Below are positions 38,501 to 47,110 of a stretch of DNA of 64,000 bases, one piece after another. Origin of the DNA: Sphingobium sp. BYY-5 (lineage in GTDB: Bacteria > Pseudomonadota > Alphaproteobacteria > Sphingomonadales > Sphingomonadaceae); assembly GCF_022758885.1 (NCBI RefSeq), contig NZ_JALEBH010000001.1:2387501-2451500 (forward strand), written 5' to 3'. The number at the start of each line of letters is the position of its first letter. The first letter of the stretch is position 1. Position numbers and translations under genes: made by a program. The notes under the pieces are model-generated. The model ran no database searches. It was given only the letters and a program-made list of their open reading frames with translations, and had not been told where the DNA came from.

Positions 38501-39463
38501 ATGGAAACCCGCTCCAATCATGTGCTGGTAGGTACGGTCACACTGTTGCTTCTCGCCACCGTCATGATCGCCGCTTTCTGGTTCTCACGCCTGTCGCAGG
38601 GCGACAACAAAGAATATGACGTCTTCTTCAAGCAATCGGTCAACGGCCTCGCCAAGGGGTCGAGCGTCAACTATTCGGGCGTGCCGTCGGGCCAGGTCGA
38701 GAAGATCGAATTGTGGGATCGCGATCCAAGCTTCGTGAAAGTACGCATTTCCGTCAAGACAGGGACACCGGTGTTGCAGGGTACGACCGCGACCATCTCC
38801 GGCGTCGGCTTCACCGGCGTCAGCGAGATCGTGCTGGACGGCGCGGTCAAGGGCGCGCCACCGATCGTCTGTCCAAAGGATAATCCGGCGTCGGCCTGCC
38901 CAGATGGCGTGCCGGTTATCCCAACCAAGCCGGGAGCGCTGGGTGAACTACTCAACAATGCGCCACAACTGCTGGAACGGCTGTCGACCCTGACGGAACG
39001 GCTGACGGAACTGCTCAACGATAAGAATCAGCAGTCGATCGCAGGCATCCTTGCCAATGTGGAGCGGGTATCGGGCGCACTGGCCGACCGCAGCCCCGAA
39101 ATCGCCGCCACCCTGGCGGAGGCGCGAATCGCGGTGCAGCGCACCGGCGTCGCCGCCGACCAGATCGGCAAGCTCGCCGCCACCACAGACTCGCTACTGA
39201 ACGATGAGGGCCGTCCGCTACTGGCTGACCTGCGCAAGAGCGTGCAGTCGGCCACGCGCAGCATCGACACGCTCGACAAGACGATCGGCGAGGCCCAGCC
39301 GGGCGTCCACGCCTTCAGTTCCCAGACCATGCCGGAAGTGAACCAGTTGGTCCGCGAACTGCGGGAAATGTCGCGCTCCTTCCGCGGCGTCGCCGAGAAG
39401 CTCGACCAGCAGGGCGCGGGATCGCTGGTCGGATCGCCCCCGCTGCCGGATTATAAGCCATGA
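38501..39463 (+). CDS. mlaD: MlaD-type MCE-domain lipid-binding protein
   Basis: The 320-residue periplasmic protein is anchored by one N-terminal helix (VLVGTVTLLLLATVMIAAFW) and has one MCE domain (YDVFFKQSVNGLAKGSSVNY, SGVPSGQVEKIEL, VSEIVLDGA). A long helical C-terminal region (QLLERLSTLTERLTELLND) resembles the coiled-coil of longer MCE proteins and is longer than E. coli MlaD (183 residues). It would form the hexameric lipid channel of the transporter. Confidence 0.93.
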   Translation: METRSNHVLVGTVTLLLLATVMIAAFWFSRLSQGDNKEYDVFFKQSVNGLAKGSSVNYSGVPSGQVEKIELWDRDPSFVKVRISVKTGTPVLQGTTATISGVGFTGVSEIVLDGAVKGAPPIVCPKDNPASACPDGVPVIPTKPGALGELLNNAPQLLERLSTLTERLTELLNDKNQQSIAGILANVERVSGALADRSPEIAATLAEARIAVQRTGVAADQIGKLAATTDSLLNDEGRPLLADLRKSVQSATRSIDTLDKTIGEAQPGVHAFSSQTMPEVNQLVRELREMSRSFRGVAEKLDQQGAGSLVGSPPLPDYKP

Positions 39464-40092
39464 TGAGAGAGAAGCGGATCATGATCCACGCGAACCCCCG
39501 CAGCGCGATGGTCGCGCTCGCCGCCGCCTTCCTGCTGTCGGGCTGCGTGTCCTTCGGCGCGAAACCGCCGACGCAATTGCTGACGCTCGATGCGGCGCAG
39601 AAGGTGCCCGCAGGCGCCGGACGCGTCGCCGGATCGGGGCGCACCCTGGTCGTCACCGACCCCGAAGCACCCAAGATGCTGGATACGGTCCGCGTGCCGG
39701 TGCAGACGGCGCCGACATCGGTCGCTTATGTGACCAAGGTGCAGTGGGCCGACACGCCGCGCCACCTGTTCCGCCAGCTACTGGCCGAGACCATCTCTGC
39801 GACCACCGACCGGGTGGTGCTCGATGCCGGGCAGTTTTCGGGCGATGGCGGGCAGCGCCTATCGGGCGAGCTGGTCGACTTCACCGTCGATGAACCCGGC
39901 CATAGCGCGATCGTCACCTATGATGCGGTGCTGACCACGGCGGCCGGTGTGGCGCTGGCCCGGCAGCGCTTCACCGCCAGTGCGCCAGTGCACGGCAAAA
40001 TCCAGGCGACCTCGGTCGGTACACCGCTCAATGCAGCGGCGAACAAGGTTGCGGCGGATGTCGCGGCCTGGGTCGCAACGGTGAAGGACTAA
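39460..40092 (+). CDS. ABC-type transport auxiliary lipoprotein, PqiC/MlaD-associated
   Basis: The 210-residue lipoprotein has a lipobox LSGC (AMVALAAAFLLSGCVSFGAK) and the auxiliary-lipoprotein domain (TQLLTLDAAQ, SVAYVTKVQWADTPRHLFRQ, LSGELVDFTVDE). In PqiC-type systems this lipoprotein connects the MCE tunnel to the outer membrane, so it completes the transporter here. Its ATG overlaps the mlaD stop by four bases. It converges on pepN with only 12 bases between stops. Confidence 0.9.
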   Translation: MMREKRIMIHANPRSAMVALAAAFLLSGCVSFGAKPPTQLLTLDAAQKVPAGAGRVAGSGRTLVVTDPEAPKMLDTVRVPVQTAPTSVAYVTKVQWADTPRHLFRQLLAETISATTDRVVLDAGQFSGDGGQRLSGELVDFTVDEPGHSAIVTYDAVLTTAAGVALARQRFTASAPVHGKIQATSVGTPLNAAANKVAADVAAWVATVKD

Positions 40093-40104
40093 CTCCTAAA
40101 TCCG

Positions 40105-42705
40105 TTAATCCAGGCTCTTGCTCGCCTGTTCGGTGACATCCTTGGACAGGTCCGGCTCCGCCAGGATGCGCTGCAATTCGGCGCGCATCAACCCGGCGCG
40201 CCCTTCATCGAAGCGTTTCCAGCGACCGAGCGGCGGCACCAGGCGCGCGGCCGTCTGCGGGTTCAGTTTGTCGAGTGCAATAATGCAATCGGCGACCAGC
40301 CGATATCCCTTGCCGGACTTGTGATGGAACGCCCATTGGTTGCCCGCGAAGGCGCCATAGAGCGAACGCACGCGGTTCGGGTTGTTCAGGGTGAAGTCCT
40401 TATGCTTGCCCAGTTCCTCGACCTGGTCGACTGTCTCCGGATGCAGGGCAAAGGCCTGGGTCTGGAACCATTTGTCGAGCGTCAGGGCATCGGCCGCATA
40501 GCGGTTGTAGAAGATGTCGAGCGCCGCCACCCGTTCGGCGCTGGTGCCGTTCGCCAGCGTGCCGAGCGCCGCCTGCCGCTCCGTCATATTGTCGGCCTCG
40601 CTGAACTGGGCGAAAGCGATGGCGGGACCATCCTCGGCACCCAACGCCACCAGATAATGGAGGGCGGCATTGCGCAGCTTGCGCGCGCCCTTGGCGGCTG
40701 ACGACAGCGAGAAACCGTTCGCCTTGGTCTTCGCATGTACATCACGCCAAAGCGGCTCCAGCGCCGTACCGATCTTTTGCTGCAGAGCATCGCGCGCGGC
40801 GTGGATCGCGTCGGGATCAACGATCTGCATCTGGTCGCCCAGATAGGCTTCGCTCGGCAGACGGATCGTTTCGGCGACGAAAGCCGGATCAAGCGCCGGA
40901 TCGGTCAGCGCGTTGCGGATCGCTTCGATCACGCTGCCATCATCCACATTCTGCCCGCCGATATGCCCGATCAGCACATTGACCATGAGTTGCTGCATCG
41001 CCTCATAGCGGGCGAAGGGATCGTCATCATGCGCCGACAGGAAGGCGAGGTCGTCCTGACTGCGGTTCGTCTCGACGATCACCGGCGCGGAAAAGCCGCG
41101 GTTGATCGACAGGACCGGCGCACTGGCGAATCCGGTGAAGACGAAGCTCTGCTTCGGCTCGGTCAGCATCAGCAGCTCGTCGCCATGGTGCTTGGCCGTG
41201 GCAGAATCGAACAGAGCCATGCGCAACGGAATCGCCATGGGCTGCTTGTCGGGCTGGCCGGGCGTTGCCGGAACGACCTGCTCCAGGGTCAATTCCACGC
41301 TCTGACTCGCGGGATCATGGGTCAGCAGCGCCCGGACATGCGGCGTCCCGGCCTGCTCATACCAGCGGCGGAACTGGGTAAGGTCGATGCGCCCGCCCTC
41401 CTCCATGGCGAGAACAAAATCCTCGCACGTCACCGCTGCGCCGTCATGCCGGTCGAAATAGAGGTCGGTGCCGGCACGGAAGCGTTCCGCTCCCATCATC
41501 AGCGCCATCATGCGGATAACCTCCGCGCCCTTATTATAGATGGTGGCAGTGTAGAAGTTACTGATTTCCATATAGGATTCGGGTCGGATCGGATGCGCCA
41601 GCGGCCCGCTATCCTCCTGGAACTGGGCCGCGCGCAGGATACGGACATCCTCGATCCGCTTGACCGCATGGCTGCCCATGTCGGCGGAGAAACTCTGATC
41701 GCGGAAGACGGTGAAGCCTTCCTTGAGCGAAAGCTGGAACCAGTCGCGACAGGTGACGCGGTTGCCCGACCAGTTGTGGAAATATTCATGCGCCACCACG
41801 CCTTCGACCCCATCATAATCGATGTCGGTCGCGGTCTCCGGATCGGCAAGAATATAGCGCGAATTGAAGATGTTGAGGCCCTTATTCTCCATCGCCCCGA
41901 AGTTGAAGTCGGCGACCGCGACGATATTGAACACGTCGAGATCATATTCGCGGCCATAGACGCGCTCATCCCAGGCCATGCTATCCTTGAGCGCCTTCAT
42001 CGCGTGCGCAGTGCGCGGCAAATCGGCTTCCTTGACCCAGATGCCGAGTTGCACCTCCCGCCCGCTCATCGTCACGAAGCGGTCGGCATTGCAGGCGAGA
42101 TCGCCGGCAACCAGAGCAAAGAGATAGCAGGGCTTGGGAAAGGGGTCCTTCCAGCGCGCCCAGTGACGGCCGCCCTCAAGGTCGCCCTGCTCGATCGGAT
42201 CGCCATTGGCGAGCAGCACGGGAAAGCGCGCCCTGTCCGCCACCATATGCACATTGTAGCGCGACAGGACATCCGGCCGGTCCGGGAAGAAGGTGATGCG
42301 GCGGAAGCCTTCCGCCTCGCATTGCGTGCAGAGCAGGCCGCCACTCGCGTAGAGACCCATCAGCTTGCTGTTGCTCTCCGGCGCCAATTCCACCAGCGTC
42401 TCGACGCTATGCGCTCGGCCGGGCAGCGCGACGATGAGTGCGCCAGCCTCCAGATGCCATTCCCCTTGGTCCAGAAGACGACCATCGACCTTCACTTCCA
42501 GCGGAACCAGGCCATCCCCGTCCAGCCGCAACGGCCGGTCATGATCGCCGTTGCGCGTGACGGAAAGGGTCGCATGTATCCTGGTCAGCGCGGGATCGAG
42601 ATCGAAGTCGAGCGCAATATCAGGGACCAGCCAGTCAGGCGCGCGATAATCGACGCGACGGATAATGGTGGGAGCGGCGGCGGTGGTGGAGAGCATATCG
42701 GCCAT
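40105..42705 (-). CDS. pepN: Aminopeptidase N, M1 family
   Basis: PepN removes N-terminal residues from peptides in the cytosol. The 866-residue protein has the exopeptidase GAMEN motif (FNFGAMENKGLNIFNSRYIL), the zinc motif HEYFHNWSGNRVTCRDWFQL with a downstream Glu in LKEGFTVFRDQ, and the E. coli-type C-terminal helical domain. No signal peptide is present. The ATG at 42705 is used; a second in-frame ATG is three codons in. Length matches E. coli PepN (870). Confidence 0.97.
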   Translation of the reverse strand: MADMLSTTAAAPTIIRRVDYRAPDWLVPDIALDFDLDPALTRIHATLSVTRNGDHDRPLRLDGDGLVPLEVKVDGRLLDQGEWHLEAGALIVALPGRAHSVETLVELAPESNSKLMGLYASGGLLCTQCEAEGFRRITFFPDRPDVLSRYNVHMVADRARFPVLLANGDPIEQGDLEGGRHWARWKDPFPKPCYLFALVAGDLACNADRFVTMSGREVQLGIWVKEADLPRTAHAMKALKDSMAWDERVYGREYDLDVFNIVAVADFNFGAMENKGLNIFNSRYILADPETATDIDYDGVEGVVAHEYFHNWSGNRVTCRDWFQLSLKEGFTVFRDQSFSADMGSHAVKRIEDVRILRAAQFQEDSGPLAHPIRPESYMEISNFYTATIYNKGAEVIRMMALMMGAERFRAGTDLYFDRHDGAAVTCEDFVLAMEEGGRIDLTQFRRWYEQAGTPHVRALLTHDPASQSVELTLEQVVPATPGQPDKQPMAIPLRMALFDSATAKHHGDELLMLTEPKQSFVFTGFASAPVLSINRGFSAPVIVETNRSQDDLAFLSAHDDDPFARYEAMQQLMVNVLIGHIGGQNVDDGSVIEAIRNALTDPALDPAFVAETIRLPSEAYLGDQMQIVDPDAIHAARDALQQKIGTALEPLWRDVHAKTKANGFSLSSAAKGARKLRNAALHYLVALGAEDGPAIAFAQFSEADNMTERQAALGTLANGTSAERVAALDIFYNRYAADALTLDKWFQTQAFALHPETVDQVEELGKHKDFTLNNPNRVRSLYGAFAGNQWAFHHKSGKGYRLVADCIIALDKLNPQTAARLVPPLGRWKRFDEGRAGLMRAELQRILAEPDLSKDVTEQASKSLD

Positions 42706-42850
42706 GTCCGCAACCTAGGGAGCGGCCGGGCAAAAGACCAGTGGGCTTTGAAAGCAGGCATAAGATCGCCCGTCGCCCACATCCATCTATTGGTGATAGA
42801 TGAGACGGCGTGGGATGAGGCGATGACGGATCAGTCTGACGCCATCCAGA

Positions 42851-43771
42851 CTAGATTCGTTCCCCGGAAAGACGCTGACAGATCATGTCGAGCTGGTCGA
42901 GATTGGAGTAGCGCAGCGACAATATGCCACCGGTCGAAGCGCTGTCATGGTCGATATCAACCTTCAGCCCCAATATATCAGCCAGTTGCTGTTCCAGCGC
43001 GGCGATGTCCGGATCTTTATCACTTGCGCCGCCGCCACTGCGGCGGGCAGCCGGTGCTTCGACGCCGGTCTTGACCTTGCGCACCAACTGCTCGGTATCA
43101 CGGACCGAAAGCCCTTTTTCCTCAACCTGTTGCGCCAAACGCTCGCAGTCGGGCGCGCCGATCAGCGCACGGGCGTGACCCATGCTGATCCTGTTGTACA
43201 TCACCTGTTGCTGCACCGTTTGAGGCAGCTCAAGCAGACGCATCAGGTTGGCCACATGACTGCGCGATTTGCCGACGATACGCCCAAGCGCTTCCTGGCT
43301 GTGATGAAATTCGGCGATCAGCTTGCGATAGGCTTCCGCCTCTTCGATCGGGTTTAGATCCTCGCGCTGGATATTCTCGATCAGCGCGATCTCCAGCGTT
43401 TCCTGCTCGTCGAAATCCCGAACGATGGCGGGAATGCGATGGAGATGCGCGCGCTGCGCCGCGCGCCAACGGCGTTCACCGGCGATAATCTGGAAACCCC
43501 CGCCATGGGGGCGAACGATGATCGGCTGGATCACGCCACGCTTGGCGATGCTGTCGGCCAACTCCTGCAGCGCGCCTTCATCGAAATGGCGGCGCGGCTG
43601 TTCGGGATGCGGATGGATAAGCGCGACCTCGATGCTCTGTATCGCCTTGCCGTTGGCAGCGGGCGTGGCGGCCTGCGCAACAGGCTCCTCACGGGAGACG
43701 TCGCCCAGCAAGGCGGAAAGGCCCCGTCCGAGACCTTGGGGGCGCCTGGCGATCTTCGGCTTGTCGGTCAT
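42851..43771 (-). CDS. parB: Chromosome-partitioning protein ParB
   Basis: ParB binds parS and spreads as a CTP-dependent clamp to load SMC and segregate the origin. The 306-residue protein has the ParA-interacting N-terminus (RRPQGLGRGLSALLGD), the CTP-binding GERRWRAAQRA motif, the ENIQREDLNPIEEAEAY block, the helix-turn-helix IVGKSRSHVANLMRLLELP, and the C-terminal dimerisation domain (GGILSLRYSNLDQLDMIC). The ATG at 43771 lies eight bases after the parA stop; a TTG at 43783 is an alternative. Confidence 0.97.
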   Translation of the reverse strand: MTDKPKIARRPQGLGRGLSALLGDVSREEPVAQAATPAANGKAIQSIEVALIHPHPEQPRRHFDEGALQELADSIAKRGVIQPIIVRPHGGGFQIIAGERRWRAAQRAHLHRIPAIVRDFDEQETLEIALIENIQREDLNPIEEAEAYRKLIAEFHHSQEALGRIVGKSRSHVANLMRLLELPQTVQQQVMYNRISMGHARALIGAPDCERLAQQVEEKGLSVRDTEQLVRKVKTGVEAPAARRSGGGASDKDPDIAALEQQLADILGLKVDIDHDSASTGGILSLRYSNLDQLDMICQRLSGERI

Positions 43772-43779
43772 TTCGTCGC

Positions 43780-44562
43780 TCAAGCGGCAACCTCCTGTCG
43801 CGGCAGCCGCCCGATCAATTCGCGCGCAAGCTGCATATAAGCCTCCGACCCAGAGCATCGGAAATCGTAGATAAGAGCGGGCACGCCATGGCTGGGTGCT
43901 TCGGACAGGCGCACATTACGGGGAATCACCGTCGAGAAAACGAGATCACCCAGGCAGGCTCGCACATCGTCGGCAACCTGATCGGTCAGGCGGTTACGGC
44001 GGTCGTACATGGTCAGCGCCACGCCCATGATCGACAGGCCGGGATTGAAGCGGCCCCGGATGCGCTCGACCGTCTGGAGCAATTGCGACAGACCTTCCAA
44101 CGCGAAAAATTCGCACTGGAGCGGCACGAGAAGATATTGAGAGCCAACCATGGCATTGATGGTCAGCAGCCCCAGCGAAGGCGGGCAGTCGATCAGGCAG
44201 ATGTCCCAGCGGCCAGGCTGCGCTTCGGAAAGAACGCGCTCCAGACGATGGGTGCGCTCCTCATAGTCGATCAGTTCGATCTCCGCGCCGGACAGATCCT
44301 GCGTCGCGGGGACGAGGTCGAGCTTGGGAACGCGCGTGGTGACGATCGCATCGTCCAGCGCGCAGTTGCCGACCAGCAGATCATAGCTGGATTGGGCCCG
44401 CTCCCCCTGCCCGACACCCAGGCCGGTGGATGCGTTGCCCTGCGGATCGAGATCGACCAGCAGCACCCGAAGACCCGTGGCGGCCAGGCCGGTCGCCAGG
44501 TTGATCGCGGTCGTGGTCTTGCCCACTCCCCCCTTCTGGTTGGCGATGGCGATGCGGATCAT
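43780..44562 (-). CDS. parA: Chromosome-partitioning ATPase ParA
   Basis: ParA forms an ATP-dependent nucleoid gradient that pulls ParB-parS complexes. The 260-residue protein shows the deviant Walker A KGGVGKTT at residues 10-17, the Walker A' region [16 protein letters not shown] and the Walker B region [15 protein letters not shown]. The short N-terminus marks it as the chromosomal (type Ib-like, Soj) form, without an autoregulatory HTH. Its ATG overlaps the rsmG stop by four bases. Confidence 0.98.
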   Translation of the reverse strand: MIRIAIANQKGGVGKTTTAINLATGLAATGLRVLLVDLDPQGNASTGLGVGQGERAQSSYDLLVGNCALDDAIVTTRVPKLDLVPATQDLSGAEIELIDYEERTHRLERVLSEAQPGRWDICLIDCPPSLGLLTINAMVGSQYLLVPLQCEFFALEGLSQLLQTVERIRGRFNPGLSIMGVALTMYDRRNRLTDQVADDVRACLGDLVFSTVIPRNVRLSEAPSHGVPALIYDFRCSGSEAYMQLARELIGRLPRQEVAA

Positions 44563-45203
44563 GGGCGACCTTTCTTCTTGCCAACGGGTGCGAGGCCAGT
44601 CGCGACGATGATGGCGCTATCGGCATCGGTCACGCTCGGTTCCACGTGGAACACACCTTGCCATGCCGGGCGCGCCGCCTCCAGTTCAATTTGCGCATTT
44701 CGTCCCTTTGGCAGCACCCAGAGGCTGCTTTTTTCGGACAGATGCAGCGCGGAGGCGAATAATTTGGGCAAAGGCGCATAAGCGCGCGCGCTGATGACGG
44801 CGGCCCTGGTCGGCGGAACGACTTCGACGCGGCCGCCGAAAACGCGGGCGTGGGCCAGACCCAGCTCGTTGATGAGGCCATTCAGAAAATCGATCCGCTT
44901 GCGGCGAGACTCGACCATCAGCATCGGCCGGTCGGACAGGCAGGCGAGAACGATGCCGGGCAGACCAGCGCCAGAGCCAAGATCGATCCACTCTCCATCC
45001 CCCGCCCCATGGCTGTGGATGAGCAGTTGGGCGGAATCGACGATATGCCGCGTCCAGACATGCGGGCGCGTCGATTCGGCGATCAGATTCTGCTCGTCCA
45101 TGGCGGACAGGAGGATGGCGACATAGCGCTCCAGCCGATCCCATGTTTCACATGGAACATCGAACTGCGCCTGCAACCAGGCGCGGGCTTCCTCTTCGCT
45201 CAC
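44559..45203 (-). CDS. rsmG: 16S rRNA (guanine-527-N7)-methyltransferase
   Basis: RsmG (GidB) methylates G527 of 16S rRNA using SAM. The 214-residue protein has the N-terminal helix [15 protein letters not shown], the [10 protein letters not shown] segment, SAM motif [19 protein letters not shown], and [16 protein letters not shown]. It overlaps both mnmG and parA by four bases. Two parS-like palindromes lie inside it, in codons near each end. Confidence 0.97.
   Translation of the reverse strand: MSEEEARAWLQAQFDVPCETWDRLERYVAILLSAMDEQNLIAESTRPHVWTRHIVDSAQLLIHSHGAGDGEWIDLGSGAGLPGIVLACLSDRPMLMVESRRKRIDFLNGLINELGLAHARVFGGRVEVVPPTRAAVISARAYAPLPKLFASALHLSEKSSLWVLPKGRNAQIELEAARPAWQGVFHVEPSVTDADSAIIVATGLAPVGKKKGRP
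44639..44654. promoter_or_regulatory. parS-like site at the 3' end of rsmG
   Basis: The 12-base palindrome TTCCACGTGGAA (44641-44652) is followed by CA, giving 14 of 16 matches to the TGTTCCACGTGGAACA form of parS. It encodes Phe-His-Val-Glu of RsmG and lies about 80 bases before parA. Confidence 0.7.
45144..45159. promoter_or_regulatory. parS-like site near the 5' end of rsmG
   Basis: TGTTTCACATGGAACA matches 14 of 16 positions of TGTTTCACGTGAAACA but has an imperfect centre. It encodes Val-Pro-Cys-Glu-Thr, where many RsmG proteins have Val-Ser-Arg-Glu-Thr. It is the weakest of the four sites. Confidence 0.5.
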
Positions 45204-47050
45204 GCGGCCTCCCGACGGACATGGACCAAAATGGCGGCAAGCGCGGCAGGGGTGATGCCCCGGATTCGCCCGGCGGCGGCAAGCGTATTCGGACGGGCGG
45301 CATCGAGCCGCTCGATCATCTCGGTCGATAGACCGCCGATGGTGCGATAGTCGAAATCGGCCGGGATGCAGACACGCTCATTCCGGCGCAGTTCGGCAAT
45401 CTCGCTATCCTGCCGCTGGAGATAGGGCGCATAATGGGCGTCCTCCAATATCTCGTCGCGTAGATCGGCGGGCGCATCGCGCAGCGTCGGCACGAGATCG
45501 AGCAGCAGCGCCTTGTCCACTTCGGGGAAACGCGCCCAATCGAACAGGCTTCGCCGCGCGCCATCCTGTCGCACCACAGCGCCAGCACGCGCCATTTCGC
45601 TCGCAGTCATGGGGCGGGCCAATTCCGCTTCGATCCTGCCTCGCAACTCCGCCCGGCCGGACAGTCGTGCAGCGCGCGCTTCCCCGATGATGCCGTGGGT
45701 GATGCCGATCGAACCAAGCCGCGTCTCGGCATTGTCCGCGCGCAGGCGGAGTCGATATTCGGCACGGGCGGTGAGCATCCGATAGGGCTCGGTCACGCCT
45801 TGCAACACCAGATCGTCGATCATCACGCCGATATAGGAACTGGCGCGATCGAGGATCATCGGCGCTTCGCCACGCGCACGCGCAGCGGCGTTGACACCGG
45901 CGACTAGGCCCTGGGCGGCGGCCTCCTCATAGCCGGTGGTGCCGTTGATCTGGCCGGCGCAAAAAAGGCCGGGGACCGTCCGCACTTCCAGCGAGGCATC
46001 GAGCGCACGCGGATCGACATGGTCATATTCGACCGCATAGCCAGGGACGGCGATCTCGACCTGCTCCAGGCCGAGCATGGACCGCACCATCTCTATCTGC
46101 ACATCGGTCGGCAGCGAGGTGCTGATGCCGTTGGGATAAACGAGCGGATCGTCCAGCCCTTCGGGTTCGAGAAATATCTGATGCCCGTCGCGGTCGCCGA
46201 AGCGCAGCACCTTGTCCTCGATCGATGGACAGTAACGCGGCCCCCTGCCCTCGATCGCACCGCTGAACAAAGGCGACCGGCCGAGACCGTCGCGGATGAT
46301 CTGATGCGTGCGATCATTGGTGCGAGTGATGGCGCAGGCAAGCTGCGGCAGAATACGGCCGGCGGTGAGCGGAGACATCGTCCAGCCTTCCTCGTCCGAA
46401 GGCTGGGTTTCAAGCCGTGCCCAGTCGATAGTGCGACCGTCGAGACGCGGCGGCGTGCCGGTCTTGAGCCGCGCGATCGGCAGGCCGAGTTCCCGAAGCT
46501 GGATGCCGAGCCTGGTCGCCGCACGCTCACCGATGCGGCCGCCGGTCTCGCGCTCGTCGCCGCGGAAAAGTCTGCCACCAAGGAAAGTACCGGTCGCCAG
46601 CACGATCGCGGCGGCGCTCAGGGTGCCGCCATCGGCCAAAGCAATCCCGGCGATCACCTCCCTGTCAAGAAGGAGCGCGGCGGCTTCGCCTTCGACAATG
46701 GCAAGGCCGGGCTGCGCATCCAGCAAGTCATGGATAGCGGCGCGATACCGCTTGCGGTCTGCCTGGATACGCGGCCCCTGAACGGCGGCGCCCTTGCTGC
46801 TATTCAGCATTCGATAGTGGATGGCCGCCGCATCCGCAGCGCGCGCGATCAGCCCATCAAGGGCATCGACCTCACGGACCAGATGCCCTTTGCCCAGGCC
46901 ACCGATCGCTGGGTTGCAGGACATGGCGCCAACCGTCTGCCGGTCGAAGGTGAGCAGCGCCACCGACGCGCCTTTGCGCGCCGCCGCAGCAGCCGCTTCG
47001 CAGCCGGCGTGGCCGCCACCGACCACGATCACATCATAGCTTGTTCGCAT
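45200..47050 (-). CDS. mnmG: tRNA uridine-34 carboxymethylaminomethyl enzyme MnmG
   Basis: MnmG, with MnmE, installs cmnm5 groups at U34 of tRNAs reading split codon boxes. The 616-residue flavoprotein has the FAD motif [20 protein letters not shown], the conserved [48 protein letters not shown] and [20 protein letters not shown]. It lies downstream of mnmE with a 60-base spacer that holds a parS-like site, and overlaps rsmG by four bases. Confidence 0.98.
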   Translation of the reverse strand: MRTSYDVIVVGGGHAGCEAAAAAARKGASVALLTFDRQTVGAMSCNPAIGGLGKGHLVREVDALDGLIARAADAAAIHYRMLNSSKGAAVQGPRIQADRKRYRAAIHDLLDAQPGLAIVEGEAAALLLDREVIAGIALADGGTLSAAAIVLATGTFLGGRLFRGDERETGGRIGERAATRLGIQLRELGLPIARLKTGTPPRLDGRTIDWARLETQPSDEEGWTMSPLTAGRILPQLACAITRTNDRTHQIIRDGLGRSPLFSGAIEGRGPRYCPSIEDKVLRFGDRDGHQIFLEPEGLDDPLVYPNGISTSLPTDVQIEMVRSMLGLEQVEIAVPGYAVEYDHVDPRALDASLEVRTVPGLFCAGQINGTTGYEEAAAQGLVAGVNAAARARGEAPMILDRASSYIGVMIDDLVLQGVTEPYRMLTARAEYRLRLRADNAETRLGSIGITHGIIGEARAARLSGRAELRGRIEAELARPMTASEMARAGAVVRQDGARRSLFDWARFPEVDKALLLDLVPTLRDAPADLRDEILEDAHYAPYLQRQDSEIAELRRNERVCIPADFDYRTIGGLSTEMIERLDAARPNTLAAAGRIRGITPAALAAILVHVRREAA

Positions 47051-47090
47051 GAAGGCGCCCTTATCAGATTTGGGCGGTCGCGGTCAAAAG

Positions 47091-47106
47091 CGTTCCACGT
47101 GGAACA
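47091..47106. promoter_or_regulatory. parS-like site in the mnmE-mnmG spacer
   Basis: CGTTCCACGTGGAACA contains the perfect 14-base palindrome GTTCCACGTGGAAC and matches 15 of 16 positions of TGTTCCACGTGGAACA. It is the only one of the four sites outside a gene, four bases from the mnmE stop, and about 3.3 kb from parB. Confidence 0.8.
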
Positions 47107-47110
47107 TGGA

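Noticed and set aside
42706..42850. Possible tRNA or small RNA in the pepN-parB spacer
   Set aside because: Small inverted repeats are present (CATCTAT/ATAGATG and AGTCTG/CAGACT), but there is no cloverleaf, TTC arm or CCA end.
40735..43074. Forward open frame of 779 codons opposite pepN and parB
   Set aside because: pepN and parB are certain; the frame crosses both genes and their spacer.
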